Below are positions 53,757-64,000 of a stretch of DNA of 64,000 bases, in pieces. How positions within the stretch are numbered: the stretch's first letter is position 1; the number at the start of each line of letters is the position of its first letter. Origin of the DNA: Sthenelais limicola (taxonomy: Eukaryota; Annelida; Polychaeta; Phyllodocida; Sigalionidae); assembly GCA_942159475.1 (NCBI GenBank), contig OW804097.1:37646298-37710297 (forward strand), read 5' to 3'. The notes below the pieces were generated by a model, which saw only the letters and a program-made list of their open reading frames with translations, had not been told where the DNA came from and made no database searches. The position numbers were made by a program, and so were the translations under genes.

Positions 53757-53984
53757 AATGTACAAATATTTAGCTAAATCTCTCTAATAAGTAGAAAACC
53801 ATGAGTCTTGTATTAGATTATGGCTCACATATTCTTTTACTTTATTACTTTAAACCACACCGGACGTAAAGCGGAGCTGCCACGACCATTCGTGTACAAA
53901 TCTTAACCCAACCCTGCAGAACGGAACTGATTGGGAATAGAGGGAATTCTCACAGTGTACTTCTTCATATGCAAAGATATTTAT

Positions 53985-54216
53985 GGGTCAGATTTTCAGA
54001 AAATGTACAATAATTAATTTCGCCAATCTTCTGAAATAACCCGAATTTCGAAAATAAAGTTCCAAATACAATTCAACCTAGCCAAACAGATTGCTAGAAT
54101 CAATGTAATGCCGAATACACTCGAATTTACCTAGTTTGACAAAATTGCAGCCTAATTTTGCAGAATTTACTAAATGTGTACAGCTGCCAATTGTACATTT
54201 TCTAAAAATCTGACCC
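53985..54216 (-). mobile_element. MITE-A copy, A2
   Basis: Full length; TTAT on both sides. Confidence 0.92.
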
Positions 54217-54384
54217 TTATATTGTAGTTAGATACCGTATTTTAAAAGTCCGACTACGCTATAAGGCCAATTGCAAGACCTGCAGTTTCCAGAAATTGTA
54301 TTCCGATTTCAATGTACATGTGCTTTGAAATAAAACTATAATAATACTAATATGCCAATGCTTCTCTAAGAAACTAAATTTCAA

Positions 54385-54450
54385 GAGCGAATTCATTTGA
54401 TTTTGATTTGATTTGAATAAACTTTTATTTTTTCATTCAGGTACATCTCC
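54385..54450 (-). repeat. Probable LINE 3' tail (minus strand)
   Basis: TTTGATTTTGATTTGATTTG, then AATAAACTTTTATTTTTTCA. In inverse this is a poly(A) signal followed by TCAAA units. Confidence 0.45.
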
Positions 54451-54822
54451 TGGATTTCTCCATTATTTCATCGACATGACATGACACTATACCTATTTTG
54501 TAGATTTTGTTTGTTAATGAAACATCATAATATGTTATCTAGTTTCTTTCCCTTTCGTTTGGTTCTTGTATACATTTAAACAGATTTATACATTAGTGAT
54601 GAATCAGATATTGATAAGTTCTTTCTTGCCATGCTTGGTCTAAAATTATGTTACTCTAATGGATTTGAAATCACTTCAAGTATACGCACAGTTTGTTAAC
54701 AATGATGAAGATAAGTTATGAATAGTTATGGCAAAAAGATAATGATAATGATAATCAGTACTACGCATCTCTCTTCACCAATCACAAATGTCACATTCTC
54801 AAAAATGAGTGTTAGATTATAT

Positions 54823-55058
54823 GGGTTAGATTTTCAGAAATTGTACAATTGGCAGCTGTACACATTTAGTAAATTCTACTAAATTAGGCTGCAATCTGGT
54901 CAATACTAGGTGAATTCGGGTGTATTTGGCATTGGATTGATTCTAGCTATCCGTTTGGTTAGGTAGAACTGTATTTTGAACCTTATTTCTGTCGTAAATG
55001 TGGGTTGTTTGAGAGGATTGGTGAAGATGAATTGTTCATTTTTCTGAAAATCTGACCC
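54823..55058 (+). mobile_element. MITE-A copy, A2
   Basis: Full length; ATAT on both sides. Confidence 0.93.
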
Positions 55059-56150
55059 ATATATTTGGATCTAGAATGATACCATTTAAAGTATGTAAGG
55101 GCATGGTTTGGACTCATTTGGTATTTGTGTAATATACGTGTGCAGAATCATTTTTCATGTATATTTAGATGTTAGATTAATTTAGATTGTTCTCGTGTCC
55201 AATCAGACACACTGGCATCTGACAGCTTTTGGTACATTCTTTTATTAGGGATATAATTAGCAGTGGCCTGGGAAATGGCCAACAACAAACCCAATATTTG
55301 ACTGAGCCATTATGAAAGCATGTGGCAATCCACGAGATCTGAAGGGATATTTCCGACAACACGAAATATCAAGTACTATAGACACGTAAAGTGCAAAAGC
55401 AATAGCATTGTCAAGATCATGTAGTACTTCACTTCGCTATGTACCTTATGTAATTTTTAAAAAAAAATTGTATTGGACAAAGTTTCATATCATGATAATT
55501 CTCAGTTGCCAAGTACAAAACAAAAGCTCGCGTTTTAATTGTTACAATTTACCATTAATCATCATTTGATCATCATATAAACCGCTTGGTTGTTACATAT
55601 AGTGCAGTTTTAGTCGATCTTCTACTGTATTTAAATTTCGCCGAGTCGTTTCAGTTCAAAACAAACGGCTAATTAATTTAAATTTCTTACTTATACAGAT
55701 ACAAACAGACATAAGTACAATCTAGATTCAGTTAGATTTATGTAATTTTTTTGTGGCCTATTAAAAACAATACATATTGAGTTCGCGGATAAAACACAAT
55801 TTACGGATGCACCTTTCATAGTCAGAAATTATATCAATTCTCAAACATATATATATGTGATTGATTTCAATCAGCTATGCCCACATATTCAACATTGCCA
55901 GGCATATTACAATCATATTTGTACTAGACATTATCCCTCCAGTTGTTGGTACCTTTGAGGGCTTTTTTAAGACCGTCCCATGTTTTTAGTTTATCATTGG
56001 GATTCATTCTATTCCAGATTTTTGGACCTTGAATTGTTAACTATTCTTTTACTGAGGCAGAACTTCGCCTCTATTGACAGCACTGTCACCCTTGGTACTG
56101 TACTGTACTGAAATCTGTGTTACTGTACATAATTTGCAACTCTAACCTTT
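55059..56150. other. Unannotated 1.1-kb spacer
   Basis: No gene or recognised repeat. It starts the longest stretch (to 58066) without a MITE-A outside the minisatellite and 41.6-45 kb regions. Confidence 0.4.
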
Positions 56151-56159
56151 TGTTACAGC

Positions 56160-56360
56160 TGTTGTTTTGCTTATAAGGAAGGAAGAGTTGGTTATACTGG
56201 CCCTGTTTCGCCATGTTTGATTGCAAAGAGCGAATCACTGGGCAAAGGGTTGACAGGTCCTTGTCATAAATAGAAGTGCAAACCCCCCGCCCCCCACTTT
56301 CCTCTCTCTTAAAGGAACAACGGAATCCTGTGTCAACTACTTCTCGGACAGATTATACCT
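56160..56360 (+). mobile_element. Element G, copy 2
   Basis: GGAAGAGTTGGTTATACTGG, CCCTGTTTCG, GGGCAAAGGGTTGACAGG, CTTGTCATAAATAGAAG, CTTTCCTCTCTCTTAAAG and TGTGTCAACTACTTC match 11340-11520. The left terminal part seen at 11204 is missing. Confidence 0.7.
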
Positions 56361-57711
56361 GTTCCCACCAGTCACCCAACTTCCCCATGGAAAATCGGAT
56401 CAGTGGACACCGGGCTTTAGTCCTTTTGATTATGCCTGCAAGGTTACTATAATGGAGCAAAGTGACTTTATGTGTCAGGGTCGAAGGCCTCTAATATTTA
56501 CTCACAGAATGCTATAAACATGATGCTAAACGAATCTAATGGACAATGAACAGTGCATAGTTGCCCAAGGTTTCTATCCTAAATCATGACGTAAATATGA
56601 ATAGAAGAAGCCATGAATAATGAGACAGCCGACCTTTGAATAAATGTGAGTGTCACAAGAGGCATTATGTCGTTGGAAGATCTTGAGGCAAATCCGGATT
56701 TACCTCCTCGTTCAACAATGCATTCCAATAGCTGTCCCAACAGGAATGAGTTGATATGAAAGCAATACTCTCTTTATTTTCTGGCTCAAATTGCACAATG
56801 AGCGCTTGGAGAGTTACACTATCCGTGCCCAGTATTCTAATTTCGCCATGTTTATTTGTGCGGTCTATCTGTCTAAAAGCTTTGCTATTGTCGCTGTTAC
56901 TTCCGTTCCTGCAATCCTTTCCTAAGATTTCCCGAGGTCACCTTTGACGCATGCGCCTCTTACGTCACTCACATTCACGAGCGTCTGTCCTGTTATTCAT
57001 GGCTTGTTTTTCAAGAATTTAAATTAACACTTGTTGTTTCTTAAAGCTCAATTCTCAGCTGATGTGACTGAAAGACCTTACCGAATTTTCTCGTATTATG
57101 GCTCATAAAACTGAATTTATCAAATTCTGCTGTTTTTATGTTTATACAAACATTTGAAGTAGAATCGGCCGAGAGAAAACTGTTGCAGCTGGGCGATAAT
57201 AAATGAAGCCACAGCAGTAAAGTATTTATTGCTTTTGCTATATCCAGGGCTTCATGAATTAACCGACGAAATTATCCAGACTTCTGATCAAATGACTTTC
57301 ATATGGATTGGAAATTAACTGAACAAAAAGTGCAAAATCTGAGAGTGAAGCTAGAAGCCAAAATAAAATCACAAGTATTTTGTTTTACATATTCCGGCCA
57401 GGCAAGATAGAACGTTGGGTGGATGGATTATGTAAGAGCTATTATATGTTATGAACTACTCCCATGTTGTGAACCTGATCCTTACTAAAATCGCTCTCGT
57501 CAATCAATTACATTATTATTGCATTATCATTCATTCCACTCCTCGGAATGGCCCGATCTGCCCCCACTCATTCTTGGCCTTATCCCAACAGGAGGTACGA
57601 AGATAACACAATCCCCGATGTAAGCAATATAATATTATCATATCAGATGTCATTAGTTTGTCATGGGTATAGTACTTGTCCACGACCAAAATTACAAAAG
57701 TGCAATGAATC
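56361..57711. other. Unannotated 1.35-kb spacer
   Basis: Short open frames of 63 and 83 codons occur, with no recognised domain. No repeat family seen. Confidence 0.4.
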
Positions 57712-57919
57712 CAGTCTAGGCGCGAACCCTCAGATATCAGATAAGAACGTCAGGGATTGGACGCCTACTTCGCTAATCGGTTTTCTGGCTTACTACTAGG
57801 CGTTAATGGGATTATAATGGCATTTTGCGGTCTTAATGGAAATATTATGGCACTTTGCGGTTTGAGGCGAGAGGCTTTCCCTCCGTTTAAAGGGACTCTC
57901 TCATCTCTGGGCCTAGACT
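57712..57919. mobile_element. MITE-D copy
   Basis: Left end CAGTCTAGGCGCGAACC, right end GGGCCTAGACT; about 208 bp. Shares CTACTTCGCTAATCGG and GGGATTATAATGGCA with 45310. Confidence 0.78.
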
Positions 57920-58066
57920 TGGATCTGCCCTATTAAGCCAAGTACTTTGAAGTTATGAAAAATCCTCTGCAGGTGTTGGTCTGTCTACTTAACCTGGGGT
58001 CGCCTCAGGTTCTCATCAGAAGGCCCCATATAGAATATCGACCCAGACATCGCCTTCTTCACCATC

Positions 58067-58307
58067 AGGCTCAGATCTTCAGCAAATGCGCAATCTACAG
58101 TTCTAGACTCTCAAATCTCTCAAATTCTGCTAAATTAGTGTGAAAAATGATAAATACTTGGCATATCTGAGTGTATTCTGTATTGTACCATTCAATAAAT
58201 CTGTCTGGTTATGTTGAACTTTATTTTGAACCTGGTTTTCGTCTTAAATGTGGGTTATTTCAGAGGATTGATGACGACGAATTGTACATTTTCTGAAGAC
58301 CTTACCC
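58067..58307 (+). mobile_element. MITE-A copy, A3
   Basis: Start decayed (GGCTCAGATCTTCAG). CTCAAATCTCTCAAATTC shows a small duplication. Ends GAAGACCTTACCC. Confidence 0.87.
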
Positions 58308-58510
58308 TTCAGACACTTAGTCTCACTCCTCTCACGTGATACTATTAGTTCTAACGCCACTTCCGCTAGAGAGTTCCTATCTGTTTAGTCAGGTCAATAT
58401 GGCAGGTCACTATTTTTAATTCTTTCCCATAGGGCTGAAATTTTAACTTCCGGTTTCACAGTTTTCCCAAGACTGACGAATTAGTGTTTTTTGCCTAGGG
58501 TTGTTTGTTT

Positions 58511-58736
58511 GGGTCGGATCATCAGTTGGCCTTCACCAATCCTTTCAAGTAACCAACATTTAAGGCAAAATTGGGGTTTGAAATAATTTAACACAGCACA
58601 ACAGATATTTTAAAACAACAAATTTATACCAAATATTTTCATATATATACGCTGTATACACCATTTTTCAGCCTTATTTAGAAGAATTTCCTAAATGTGT
58701 AGAGCTGCCAATTGTACATTTTCTGACGATTAACCC
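58511..58736 (-). mobile_element. MITE-A copy, A1, left repeat shortened
   Basis: GGGTCGGATCATCAG runs into TTGGCCTTCACC with about 12 bp missing. Ends CTGACGATTAACCC. Confidence 0.85.
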
Positions 58737-58868
58737 TTAAGGTTAATTGGGAACACATCTGTAATCGATGTAGCGAGGAGGAAATCTCTGATGATTGCAT
58801 TAATCAGGTCATGTTTCCTGGGTTATTAAGTTGGAATTGGTATTATTAGGGCATTAGTATCTATTTAT

Positions 58869-59102
58869 GGGTCAGATCTTCCGAAAACGTGCAACCGCTG
58901 TTCTACACATCTCTCAAATTCGGCTAAATTAGAGTGAAACATGATAAATACTGAGTACATCTGAGTATATTCTGTATTGTATTTGTTCAATAAATCTGTC
59001 TGGCTATGTTGAACTGTATTTTGAACGTGATTTTAGTCTTAAATTTGGGTTATTTGAGAGGACTAGTGAAGATGAATTGTGCATTTTCTGGCGGTTTCAC
59101 CC
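58869..59102 (+). mobile_element. MITE-A copy, A3, variant right end
   Basis: Starts GGGTCAGATCTTCCG, core TTGTTCAATAAATCTGTCTG, ends GGCGGTTTCACCC. Confidence 0.88.
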
Positions 59103-59337
59103 TATTCTTCAAATACACAACACATAAGCCATTCAAAGTGGCCTAGCAGCATGATTAACATTTTTCGTCAAACAAGTCTATTTCTCACATGATGTGATAT
59201 ATAACTGGGGAAAATATATGTCTAATGATAAATATCATGACTATGCTATCTACTGTCTACCAGACCCTTCTCTGTTTGTATATAACCATGCCTTTTAATG
59301 GAAAGTGGTGATCATATCCCCTACTCACTCTATCATA

Positions 59338-60041
59338 TGTGATTTGTTTTAGGGAAATAAGTCAAAAATCGTAGAAAATGTATTTTGAGATATCAACATT
59401 GGAAAAATGCGTTCAAGGAGATTATAACAATAGTTAGCAATAGGATATCTAGTAATAAGTATTTCTATATTTTAAGTTTGATATTGTTAGGTTTGATACA
59501 AACGGTTTGCGTTATTTCTGGGTGGGCAATTACCAGTAACGTAGCTAAATATACTCTATAAGATGACCTTAGAAATGCCTTAATACATGGGTCAGATTTT
59601 CAGAAAATCTACAATTCAACTTCGCCAATCTTCTCAAATAACCCAGACGAAATTTCAGACGAAAATAAAGTTCAAAATACAGTTCAACCTAATTTACTGA
59701 ATGTGTACAGCTGCCAATTGTACATTTTCTGAAAATCTGACCCACATGTTTTGTATGCGACCTCAAGGATTAGATACCCTAAAGATGAGAACATTATAAC
59801 AAAGCGATCTTGTAAAAAAATGACCTACAAGTGAAGTAGCTAAATAAACTTTATGTATACGATCACCTTAGGAATGCATGGATATTTAATGCATAAAATT
59901 TGGTATGTATATTTATATGATGAGTAAAGGCGCTAAACCCTGCAAGAATCAGAACATTCCAGCAAATAGATCTTGTAAAAGAAACACTTTGAAAAATATC
60001 AATTTAGGGACTTGTGACACGTTCTCCTGAAACACATCACA
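59338..60041 (-). mobile_element. MITE-B copy carrying a MITE-A
   Basis: Right-left form from TGTGATTTGTTTTAGGG to TCCTGAAACACATCACA. The centre has a 155-bp MITE-A at 59589 and appears partly duplicated after it (AAAGCGATCTTG and, later, AATAGATCTTG). Confidence 0.82.
59589..59743 (-). mobile_element. MITE-A, internally deleted, inside MITE-B
   Basis: ACAT on both sides (59585-59588 and 59744-59747). About 80 bp are missing between CAGTTCAACCTAA and TTTACTGAATGTG. Confidence 0.92.
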
Positions 60042-60046
60042 TATAT

Positions 60047-60283
60047 GGGTCAGATTTTCAGAAAATGTACTATTGGCAGTTCTACACATTTAGAAATTTC
60101 TGCTAAGTTCTACTAAAAAGATTTTAAATTTTGGGTATGTCTGAGTATATTTGGTACCGCATTGATTTAAAGTATCAGTTCTGTTATGTTGAACTGTATT
60201 TTGAAGCTCATTTTAGTCTTAAATGTGGGTTATTTGAGAGGATTGGTGAAGGCGAATTGTACATTTTCTGAAACATATCACAT
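60047..60283 (+). mobile_element. MITE-A copy, A1, with MITE-B-like right terminus
   Basis: Left end GGGTCAGATTTTCAG is normal. At the right, ACATTTTCTGAAA does not continue into ATCTGACCC but into CATATCACATATAT, which resembles a MITE-B end (CCTGAAACACATCACATATA). Confidence 0.85.
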
Positions 60284-60406
60284 ATATCCATCAGAAGTGT
60301 CATTCTGTAGCACGAAGCCATCATAGGGGAAACAACCCGTGCGATACAAGGCAGGCAAGGGGAAGCAAGTGGAAGTGACAGACGGGTTATCCATTCTTCA
60401 ATAAGA

Positions 60407-60640
60407 GGGTCAGATCGTCAGAAAATGTACAATTTGCCGATCTACACATCTAGTAATTTCTTCTAAATTAGGCTAAAACATGATGAATACTAGCTATATC
60501 TGAGTATATTTTGTATCACTTTGATCTAATATATCAGATCTGCTATGTTGAACTGCGTTTTGAAGCTTATTTCTGTCTTAAATGTGGGTTTTTCTGAGGA
60601 TTGGTGAAGATGAATTGTATATGTTTTGAAGATCTGATCG
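60407..60640 (+). mobile_element. MITE-A copy, A1
   Basis: Starts GGGTCAGATCGTCAG. The right end is decayed (TTTTGAAGATCTGATCG). Confidence 0.88.
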
Positions 60641-60910
60641 AGAAAAAGATGGAGGTGCTTGTGATGGAACAAAGTAAACTTTCCCCAAAAAGCTGTAATA
60701 ATTGCATCCATGTTGCTGCAGTTGTAAGTGTACAATAAGTATGAGATATGTGGGAATGAAGTCACATAAGTCACTTAATTGTACATAACCTCAGCCCGAT
60801 GTATCAGTGTAAGAGGAGCTAACCGCTGTCCCTCAGGCTCTAGCATGTAGTTACTAGCACATCACGGGACAAGAAGACATGGTCCAGCCATATCACAATT
60901 GTCCATACAT

Positions 60911-61141
60911 GGGCCAGATGGTCAGAAAATGTACAATTTGTCTTCACTATGTCTCTCCAATAACAAAAATTTTAGATTTGGGCTTCAAAATACAGTTTAA
61001 AATAGCAGAAGAAATATTTTAAAACCACACAATACTAAATATATTCAGATATATCTCGTATCCATCGTTTTTCAGCCTAATTTAGTAGAATTTACTAAAT
61101 GTGTAGTGCTGCCAATTGTACATTTTCTGTCGATCTAACCC
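60911..61141 (-). mobile_element. MITE-A copy, A5
   Basis: Starts GGGCCAGATGGTCAG, A5 marker AAAACCACACAATACT, ends GTCGATCTAACCC. Confidence 0.9.
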
Positions 61142-61188
61142 ATTATATGTTGGTTTGAGGCTGTTCACAAGAACCAGTCGATTACATT

Positions 61189-61930
61189 AGTGATGCATTC
61201 CAGGAAAATGAGTCACAGGTCACAAAAAATGGATTTTGAGATATCATCACGTTTGAAAAGATGAGATCAAGCCGATTCCAATGATAGTAAACATTGGGAC
61301 ATCTAATGAATATTTCTTTATTCTAAGTTTGATATTTTTAGTTTTGAAAAAAGAAGTTTGCAATATTGCTAGGTGGACATTTTACAAGTAAAGTAGCTAA
61401 ATATACTAGTACTACACTGTAAAAGATGACCTTAGAAATACATGGATATAATTAATACACTGTCTTCAAATAGGGGATTTGTATAGCCGCCATTTTGAAT
61501 CTTGATTTGCATGGAATTATGGGACTAATAGTACAGTGTAAAATCTATAGAAAATATGTTATGTTCAGCATGGAATATTTATCAGTGCTCTAATGTCAAT
61601 ATCCATGTGTTTTACATGTTTCTGTAACACAAGCCTCCATCTTTCCCATCATACATGTGATTTTCATAGATCATCTATACAAGCTCTGATGTTGGTGAAA
61701 ACTTTCTTGCAATTTTCTATAAAAATGTTGCCAAATATTTGTATGTCAGATCTGAATAGAATCTATCCCAGCATGCACTGCAATAGACATGCACAGTGAG
61801 ACATGCAAATCCCCTATTTGGTACATGTCTTTATGGTGCGACAAGCGTTAAGCAGCCTAAAAATTGAAACAATCCCACAAATACATCTTGTGAATAAAAC
61901 GCTTTGAAAAATAACGATATAATATTTGAC
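61189..61930 (-). mobile_element. MITE-B copy carrying a MITE-C
   Basis: Left piece from GTGATGCATTCCAGGAAAAT to ACACTGTCTTCAA. Right piece from TTGGTACATG to GAATAAAACGCTTTG. The last terminal repeat is lost. Confidence 0.82.
61469..61818 (+). mobile_element. MITE-C copy, full length, inside MITE-B
   Basis: Ends AATAGGGGATTTGTATAG and CATGCAAATCCCCTATT. This is the most complete copy in the window. The 68-codon frame inside is the counterpart of the one at 1092-1298. Confidence 0.93.
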
Positions 61931-62169
61931 TCAATTATGTTCAAAGACTGGAGGAGTAATTCCATTTATTGCCCTCCAAGATGATAACTGAACCCAGTGT
62001 GATAAACCAGGTTCCAGGCCCTGTTAGACCTAGAGAGTCTTTTGTGTCTGTGTAGAGAGGATCATTGACTGTATGTATGACATCTGCCTGCCTTATACGT
62101 AGTATATATATATGGAGTAGGGACATTTTAATGCTTTGAAGATATTGAATCGAATATAGCTTCACATAA

Positions 62170-62584
62170 CTGATGGTTTCTTTGTATTCGTGATAAATGT
62201 CCCTTCAACTTGTGGGATGCATTCATTCTATTTTATCGTTTCTTCCAAAATTGTATCACATGTGTAATAGAGGTTTATCATTTAAGGCGGTTTAGGGCGT
62301 ACAACAAACAGCAATTCCACAAAAATACTTTGTGTATTGATGGTAGATCCCATTGTCTTAGATTTCACGTTATTATGGATAAATTAATCTAACATTAACC
62401 ATTGTATAAACCGGGAAAGTTGCGTCAATAACACGCGAGTAGTATTTCTTTGTAAATAATCTGGTAATTATCAAATGTTTGTGTTTCGTGAGTAATACTT
62501 TTTGGAAATAATTTGGTAATAATTCAATGTTTGTGAACTTGGGGCACCGTGTTATCGGCGCAGCTTTCTGGATAAATAACGATT
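62170..62584. other. Unannotated spacer with tandem hint
   Basis: TAATCTGGTAATTATCAAATG, TTTGTG and AATTTGGTAATAATTCAATG, TTTGTG occur about 65 bp apart (62457 and 62511), suggesting a short old duplication. No gene seen. Confidence 0.4.
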
Positions 62585-63224
62585 TGTGATGTGCTTCAGG
62601 GAAATGAGTTACAAGTCACAACAAATGGATTTTGAGATATTATCATATTTGATTTTGAAACCATGAGAACAAGCCGATTCCAATGATAGTAAACATTGGG
62701 ACAACTTATGGATATTTCTATATTTTAAGGTTGATATCTTTAATTTTGAAAAAGAAGATTTGCAATATGGTTGGGTGGATAATTACTAATAAAGTAGCTA
62801 AATCTATTCGATAAGATGGCCTAGGAAATGCATGGATATATTTAGTACACTCTATTGAAATTTGGTTGCATGTATTCAAGTGGGTCAGATCTTCAGAAAA
62901 TATACAATTGACAGCTGTACACATTGAGTATATTGTGCAAAATTAGGCTGCAATTTGGTCAATACTAGGTAAATTCAAGTATATTCGGCATTGCATCAAT
63001 TCTAGCAATCAGTTTGGTACGGTTAAACTGTATTTTGAACTTTATTTTCGTCTGAATTTTGGGATATTTAAAAACAATTGGCGAAGTTGACATGTACATT
63101 TTCTGAAAATCTGACCCAACTAGGGTTAAGCACCCTAAATATGAAAGCACTCCAGGAAAGAAATTTTGTCAACAAATCACTTTGAAAAAATATAAATCTA
63201 GCGAATTGTGGCTCATTTTCCTGA
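62585..63224 (-). mobile_element. MITE-B copy carrying a MITE-A
   Basis: Starts TGTGATGTGCTTCAGGG. The MITE-A sits at 62882. The far end stops at GGCTCATTTTCCTGACC without the terminal CACATCACA. Confidence 0.82.
62882..63117 (+). mobile_element. MITE-A copy, A2, inside MITE-B
   Basis: Full length; flanks AAGT and AACT differ by one base. Confidence 0.9.
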
Positions 63225-63508
63225 CCATTTTATTCTAGACAGCAAGAAGAGGAGTCTCAGACAGGAGTGGTGTCTTATCACTACGTAATCACAGACCTGT
63301 TGTTGAATCACGAAGGTCATTTATCTCAGGTCACGATCTTATGGCTGCCTTGTTTTGCACGCAATCCTTTGAGCAAGGTTTTAGTCACACTTTGTTATTA
63401 TTTCAGCGTTATCTTTAATCTAGATGATTGCCGAAAGTTTCCCAGGGGACATCCGGTACAATAAAACCAATGGAAGTTTGCGAACAAGAGAGAACGCATT
63501 CTTTATTT

Positions 63509-63745
63509 GGGTGAAATCGCCAGAAAATTTACAATTGACCTTTACCAAACCTCTCTCAAATAACCCACATTTCAGACGAAAATAAAGTTCAAAACACAGT
63601 TCAACCTAACTAAACAGATTGCTAGAATCAATGCAATGCCAGATATACTCGAATTTACCTAGTAGTGGCCAAATTGCAACCTAATTTAGCAGAATTTACT
63701 AAATGTGGACTGCTGGTAAGTGTGCATTTTCTGAAAATCTGACCC
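63509..63745 (-). mobile_element. MITE-A copy, A2, variant left end
   Basis: Starts GGGTGAAATCGCCAG and ends CTGAAAATCTGACCC; ATTT on both sides. Confidence 0.93.
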
Positions 63746-64000
63746 ATTTATGTAAGGCTCTGTTTACATAAATAAAGCTAATAATGTTGTGCAATGGATT
63801 TAACTGTGTTAAATAAGTCAAATGTAGTTAATTCATGGTAGGCCCTCATATATGTTTGATGTTCGATCTAATCGATGATAATCAATTGTACATTTAGACT
63901 GATATATTAAATATCCAATTTAGGCAAAGTATAACAAGGGATTGAGTCTGTCTGTGATGATTATCGTAATCAGACTTACCAGTCTCTTTCTAGGCAAAGA

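Larger units (their letters stand above)
53155..53786. mobile_element. Compound element of three consecutive fold-backs
   Basis: Outer ends TAGGGAGATTTAGC (53155-53168) and GCTAAATCTCTCTA (53773-53786) are inverted with one mismatch. Inside lie element I (53219-53508), a 153-bp palindrome (53512-53664) and an 88-bp palindrome (53669-53756), 3-4 bp apart. No transposase. Confidence 0.7.

Overview
This window looks like non-coding, repeat-saturated DNA from an animal nuclear genome. It is AT-rich and carries decayed non-LTR retrotransposons, several families of short inverted-terminal-repeat elements (MITEs), fold-back palindromes and minisatellites. I recognise no cellular protein-coding gene, rRNA, tRNA or CRISPR array. 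The repeat mix (CR1/L2/Jockey-like LINE remnants, a GGGGCGGATC-ended hAT-like element, Penelope-type hammerhead motifs) suggests an invertebrate, perhaps marine. I could not name the species, and that guess is weak.

The dominant feature is one MITE family, here called MITE-A. I count 66 copies or fragments, about one per kilobase and roughly a fifth of the sequence, in both orientations. Its ends are GGGTCAG...CTGACCC. At least 20 copies are flanked by an exact 4-bp target duplication, usually of the form ANNT. An insertion into another repeat (39766-40000) shows the 4-bp duplication directly. Internal sequence defines at least six subfamilies, A1 to A6. In this report '+' means the copy reads GGGTCAG...GGCAGCTCTACAC...; '-' means it reads GGGTCAG...CGCCTTCACC...

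Two other families recur. MITE-B (about 350-510 bp; ends TGTGATGTG and CACATCACA, with GAGTCACAAGTCGCAAAA just inside) has about 19 copies or fragments, three of them side by side at 25726-26866. MITE-C (about 350 bp; ends AATAGGGGATTTGCAT) has 7 copies. Lower-copy families are labelled D to L. Elements are often nested: A in B, A in C, C in B, and a 1.3-kb GC-rich repeat in B.

Layout: 1-13.1 kb is dense MITE-A/B/C. 13.3-20.5 kb holds a palindrome, a long-TIR element, a LINE tail and TTAA-flanked elements. 20.5-32.6 kb is dense MITE-A/B with a triple B array. 32.6-37.9 kb holds a pyrimidine tract and a 12-bp minisatellite split by a LINE. 37.9-42.5 kb is MITE-A/B/C and a 160-bp palindrome. 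42.5-47 kb is sparse. 47.06-49.14 kb is a hAT-like element with internal tandem repeats. 50.6-53.8 kb holds a LINE tail, an interrupted B and a cluster of three fold-backs. 54-64 kb is sparse MITE, then dense nested MITE-A/B/C.

The points most worth a second look are a candidate minimal hammerhead ribozyme (minus strand, about 32392-32425) inside a 108-bp insertion, the long direct repeats around three MITE-A insertions, the compound fold-back at 53155-53786, and the A/B chimeric end at about 60270.
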